Assembly: GCF_900105205.1 (NCBI RefSeq)
Contig: NZ_FNSQ01000005.1
Span: 1,488,001 to 1,552,000, forward strand
DNA from: Microbacterium hydrocarbonoxydans
GTDB taxonomy: Bacteria; Actinomycetota; Actinomycetes; Actinomycetales; Microbacteriaceae
Length of the DNA: 64,000 bases
Direction: 5' to 3'
Made by a program: the position numbers and the translations under genes. The notes beneath the pieces are model-generated. The model was not told the DNA's origin and did no database searches. It saw nothing but the letters and a program-made list of their open reading frames with translations. This document shows, one piece after another, positions 61,237 through 64,000 of this stretch. Within the stretch, counting starts at the first letter, position 1; each line of letters begins with the position of its first letter.

Positions 61237-64000
61237 ATGGCATCCGACTCCTTCGTCCACCTGCACGTGCACAGTGAGTACTCGATGCTCGACGGGGCGG
61301 CGAAGATCGCGGCGATGACCCAGGCGGCCGCTGACTACGACATGCCGGCCATCGCCGTCACCGATCACGGCAACACCTTCGCGGCGTTCGAGTTCTACAA
61401 GGCGGCGAACGCCGCCGGCGTCAAGCCGATCATCGGCCTCGAGGCCTACGTCACCCCCGGCACCCACCGCAGCGACAAGTCGCGCGTGCAGTGGGGCTCA
61501 CCGGATCAGAAGAGCGACGACGTCTCCGGCTCCGGTGCGTACACCCACATGACGATGTGGAGCGAGAGCACGCAGGGGATGCACAACCTGTTCCGGCTCA
61601 GTTCGCTGTCGAGCATGGAGGGCTACTACTTCAAGCCGCGTATGGACCGCGAGCTCCTGCAGACCTACGGCAAGGGGCTGATCGCGACGACCGGATGCCC
61701 CTCCGGTGAGATCCAGACCCGACTGCGCCTCGGCCAGTACGACGCCGCGCGTGCGGCGGCGGCGGAGTTCCAGGACCTGTTCGGCAAAGAGAACTACTTC
61801 GCCGAGATCATGGACCACGGCCTCTCGATCGAGCGGCGCGTGATGACCGACCTCATCCGGCTGGCCAAGGACCTGAAGATCCCGCTGGTCGGCACGAACG
61901 ACTCGCACTACACGCACCAGCACGAGGCCGACGCGCACGAGGCGCTGCTGTGCGTGCAGTCCGGCTCGACGCTCGACGACCCCAACCGCTTCAAGTTCGA
62001 CGGCGACGGCTACTACATCAAGACCGCCGCCGAGATGCGCCAGCTGTTCCGCGATCACCCCGAGGCCTGCGACAACACGCTGCTGATCGCCGAGCGGTGC
62101 GAGGTCGAGTTCAACACCGCAGCGAACTACATGCCGCGCTTCCCCGTGCCGGACGGCGAGACCGAAGACAGCTGGCTCATCAAAGAGGTCGAGGCGGGCC
62201 TGCACTACCGCTACCCGAGCGGCATCCCCGACAAGGTGCGCAAGCAGGCCGAGTACGAGACCGGCATCATCCTGCAGATGGGCTTCCCCGGCTACTTCCT
62301 CGTCGTCGCCGACTTCATCAACTGGGCGAAGGACAACGGCATCCGGGTGGGACCCGGTCGAGGCTCCGGTGCAGGATCGATGGTCGCCTACGCCATGCGG
62401 ATCACCGACCTCGACCCCCTCGAGCACGGCCTGATCTTCGAGCGCTTCCTCAACCCCGACCGTGTCTCGATGCCCGACTTCGACGTCGACTTCGATGACC
62501 GTCGTCGTGGCGAGGTCATCGACTACGTGACCAGGAAGTACGGCTCCGAGCGCGTCGCACAGATCGTCACCTACGGCACGATCAAGTCGAAGCAGGCACT
62601 CAAGGACGCCGGCCGCGTGCTGGGCTTCCCGTTCAGCATGGGGGAGCGCCTGACCAAGGCGATGCCGCCGCCCGTGATGGGCAAGGACATGCCTCTGGAC
62701 GGCATGTTCGACTCGGCGCACCCGCGGTACAAGGAGGCGAGCGAGTTCCGTGCCCTCATCGAGACCGACCCCGAGGCGAAGACGGTCTTCGATCGCGCGC
62801 TCGGACTCGAGGGTCTGAAGCGGCAGTGGGGCGTGCACGCCGCCGGCGTCATCATGTCGTCCGAGCCGCTGCTCGACATCATCCCGATCATGCGCCGCGA
62901 GCAGGACGGGCAGATCGTCACGCAGTTCGACTACCCGTCGTGCGAGTCGCTCGGACTGATCAAGATGGACTTCCTCGGGCTCCGCAACCTGACGATCATC
63001 TCCGATGCGCTCGACAACATCCGCACCAACCGCGGCGAGGAGCTCGACCTCGAGCATCTCGCCCTCGACGACCGCGGCGCCTACGAGCTGCTCGGGCGTG
63101 GAGAATCGCTCGGCGTCTTCCAGCTCGACGGTGGGCCGATGCGCGCGCTCATGCGCCTCATGCGCCCCGACAACTTCGGTGACATCTCGGCTCTCATCGC
63201 GCTGTACCGCCCTGGTCCCATGGGCGCGAACTCGCACACCAACTACGCGCTGCGCAAGAACGGCCAGCAGCCGATCACGCCGATCCACCCGGAGTTCACG
63301 GAGTCGCTCGCCGACATCCTCGACGAGTCCTACGGCCTGATCATCTACCAGGAGCAGGTGATGGCCATCGCGCAGCGGGTGGCCGGGTTCTCGCTCGGCC
63401 AGGCCGACATCCTCCGCCGAGCGATGGGCAAGAAGAAGAAGTCCGAGCTCGACAAGCAGTTCGAGGGCTTCCAGGCCGGGATGCACGCGAACGGATACTC
63501 CGACGGCGCCGTCAACGCGATCTGGGAGATCCTGCTCCCGTTCTCGGACTACGCCTTCAACAAAGCGCACTCCGCCGCCTACGGGGTGGTCTCGTACTGG
63601 ACCGCGTACCTCAAGGCGCACTATCCCGCCGAGTACATGGCGGCGCTGCTCACCAGCGTCGGCGACTCGAAGGACAAGATGGCGCTGTACCTCAACGAGT
63701 GCCGGCGGATGGGGATCAAGGTGCTCCCGCCGGACGTGTCGGAGTCGATCAACTACTTCGCCGCCGTCGGCGACGACATCCGCTTCGGTCTCGGCGCTGT
63801 CCGCAACGTCGGCAGCAACGTCGTCGAGGGCATCGTGCAGGCGCGCAAGGACGAGCGGTTCACCTCGTTCCACCACTTCCTCGACAAGGTGCCGCTGCAC
63901 GTCGCGAACAAGCGCACCGTCGAGTCGCTGATCAAGGCGGGCGCCTTCGACTCCATGGGCGATTCGCGTCGCGCGCTGCTGGAGGTCCACGAGGATGCCG
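61237..64000 (+). CDS. dnaE1: DNA polymerase III alpha subunit (3' truncated by window end)
   Basis: 921 codons are visible and the frame is open at the window end. The PHP domain starts at HLHVHSEYS (residues 8-16). The catalytic Asp motif is PDFDVDF (413-419), and [23 protein letters not shown] and [10 protein letters not shown] are fingers/thumb motifs. This is the replicative polymerase, the second DnaE-type enzyme in the window besides DnaE2. TAGACT at 61224-61229 lies 7 bases before the ATG. The OB and tau-binding parts lie beyond the window. Confidence 0.96.
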   Translation, partial: MASDSFVHLHVHSEYSMLDGAAKIAAMTQAAADYDMPAIAVTDHGNTFAAFEFYKAANAAGVKPIIGLEAYVTPGTHRSDKSRVQWGSPDQKSDDVSGSGAYTHMTMWSESTQGMHNLFRLSSLSSMEGYYFKPRMDRELLQTYGKGLIATTGCPSGEIQTRLRLGQYDAARAAAAEFQDLFGKENYFAEIMDHGLSIERRVMTDLIRLAKDLKIPLVGTNDSHYTHQHEADAHEALLCVQSGSTLDDPNRFKFDGDGYYIKTAAEMRQLFRDHPEACDNTLLIAERCEVEFNTAANYMPRFPVPDGETEDSWLIKEVEAGLHYRYPSGIPDKVRKQAEYETGIILQMGFPGYFLVVADFINWAKDNGIRVGPGRGSGAGSMVAYAMRITDLDPLEHGLIFERFLNPDRVSMPDFDVDFDDRRRGEVIDYVTRKYGSERVAQIVTYGTIKSKQALKDAGRVLGFPFSMGERLTKAMPPPVMGKDMPLDGMFDSAHPRYKEASEFRALIETDPEAKTVFDRALGLEGLKRQWGVHAAGVIMSSEPLLDIIPIMRREQDGQIVTQFDYPSCESLGLIKMDFLGLRNLTIISDALDNIRTNRGEELDLEHLALDDRGAYELLGRGESLGVFQLDGGPMRALMRLMRPDNFGDISALIALYRPGPMGANSHTNYALRKNGQQPITPIHPEFTESLADILDESYGLIIYQEQVMAIAQRVAGFSLGQADILRRAMGKKKKSELDKQFEGFQAGMHANGYSDGAVNAIWEILLPFSDYAFNKAHSAAYGVVSYWTAYLKAHYPAEYMAALLTSVGDSKDKMALYLNECRRMGIKVLPPDVSESINYFAAVGDDIRFGLGAVRNVGSNVVEGIVQARKDERFTSFHHFLDKVPLHVANKRTVESLIKAGAFDSMGDSRRALLEVHEDA

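Overview
The window is high-GC DNA from an actinobacterium, most likely family Microbacteriaceae and probably Microbacterium. The reasons are heavy use of GTG starts with 1-, 4- and 8-base gene overlaps; an actinobacterial division and cell-wall (dcw) cluster without ftsA and ending ftsQ-ftsZ-yggS-sepF-yggT-divIVA; a garA/odhI-ftsR-mcdR regulator set; a PASTA kinase; class II DAHP synthase; pyruvate carboxylase; and an SOS mutasome (imuA-imuB-dnaE2). No rRNA, tRNA, CRISPR array, insertion sequence or prophage was recognised. The genus call is inference.

Region 1 (1-5575): a catabolic block. A 5'-truncated aromatic-ring FAD monooxygenase is followed by an MHS-type transporter, a feruloyl-CoA-synthetase-like ligase, a MaoC hydratase and a PaaI-type thioesterase. 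The last four are translationally coupled and suggest uptake and CoA-dependent degradation of a phenolic acid. Region 2 (5950-12898): accessory and housekeeping singles. These are a DUF1254 protein with a membrane partner, a stand-alone HerA-like ATPase, small acidic proteins, a UdgX-type uracil-DNA glycosylase, a DUF72 protein, a tandem palindromic repeat (10058-10119), and a gene-free, lower-GC stretch with several strong hairpins (12193-12443).

Region 3 (12902-18718, minus): imuA-imuB-dnaE2 under a LexA box. Region 4 (18826-26139): prepilin peptidase, a small conserved protein, a CYTH protein, a type III polyketide synthase with a coupled methyltransferase, dihydrolipoyl dehydrogenase, a CopC-like protein, and garA-ftsR-mcdR. 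Region 5 (26222-42450): a ParA ATPase, pyruvate carboxylase, a frameshifted second ParA/MinD-like ATPase with a long Pro-Glu repeat, peptide deformylase, FadD, PlsC-like acyltransferase, DAHP synthase, a LysM cell-wall protein with the PknB kinase, an Rv2175c-like DNA-binding protein, polyprenyl synthase and a DUF3040 protein.

Region 6 (42661-58993): the dcw cluster mraZ-rsmH-ftsL-ftsI-murF-mraY-murD-ftsW-murG-murC-ftsQ-ftsZ-yggS-sepF-yggT-divIVA. murE is missing from its usual place between ftsI and murF. It is followed by lspA, an RluA-family pseudouridine synthase, a GNAT acetyltransferase and the 5' three-quarters of dnaE1, which runs off the window. Cell-wall and division functions dominate the right half: the lipid II pathway, the divisome, and regulators of division (FtsR and McdR homologues, PknB, MraZ) all lie within about 35 kb.
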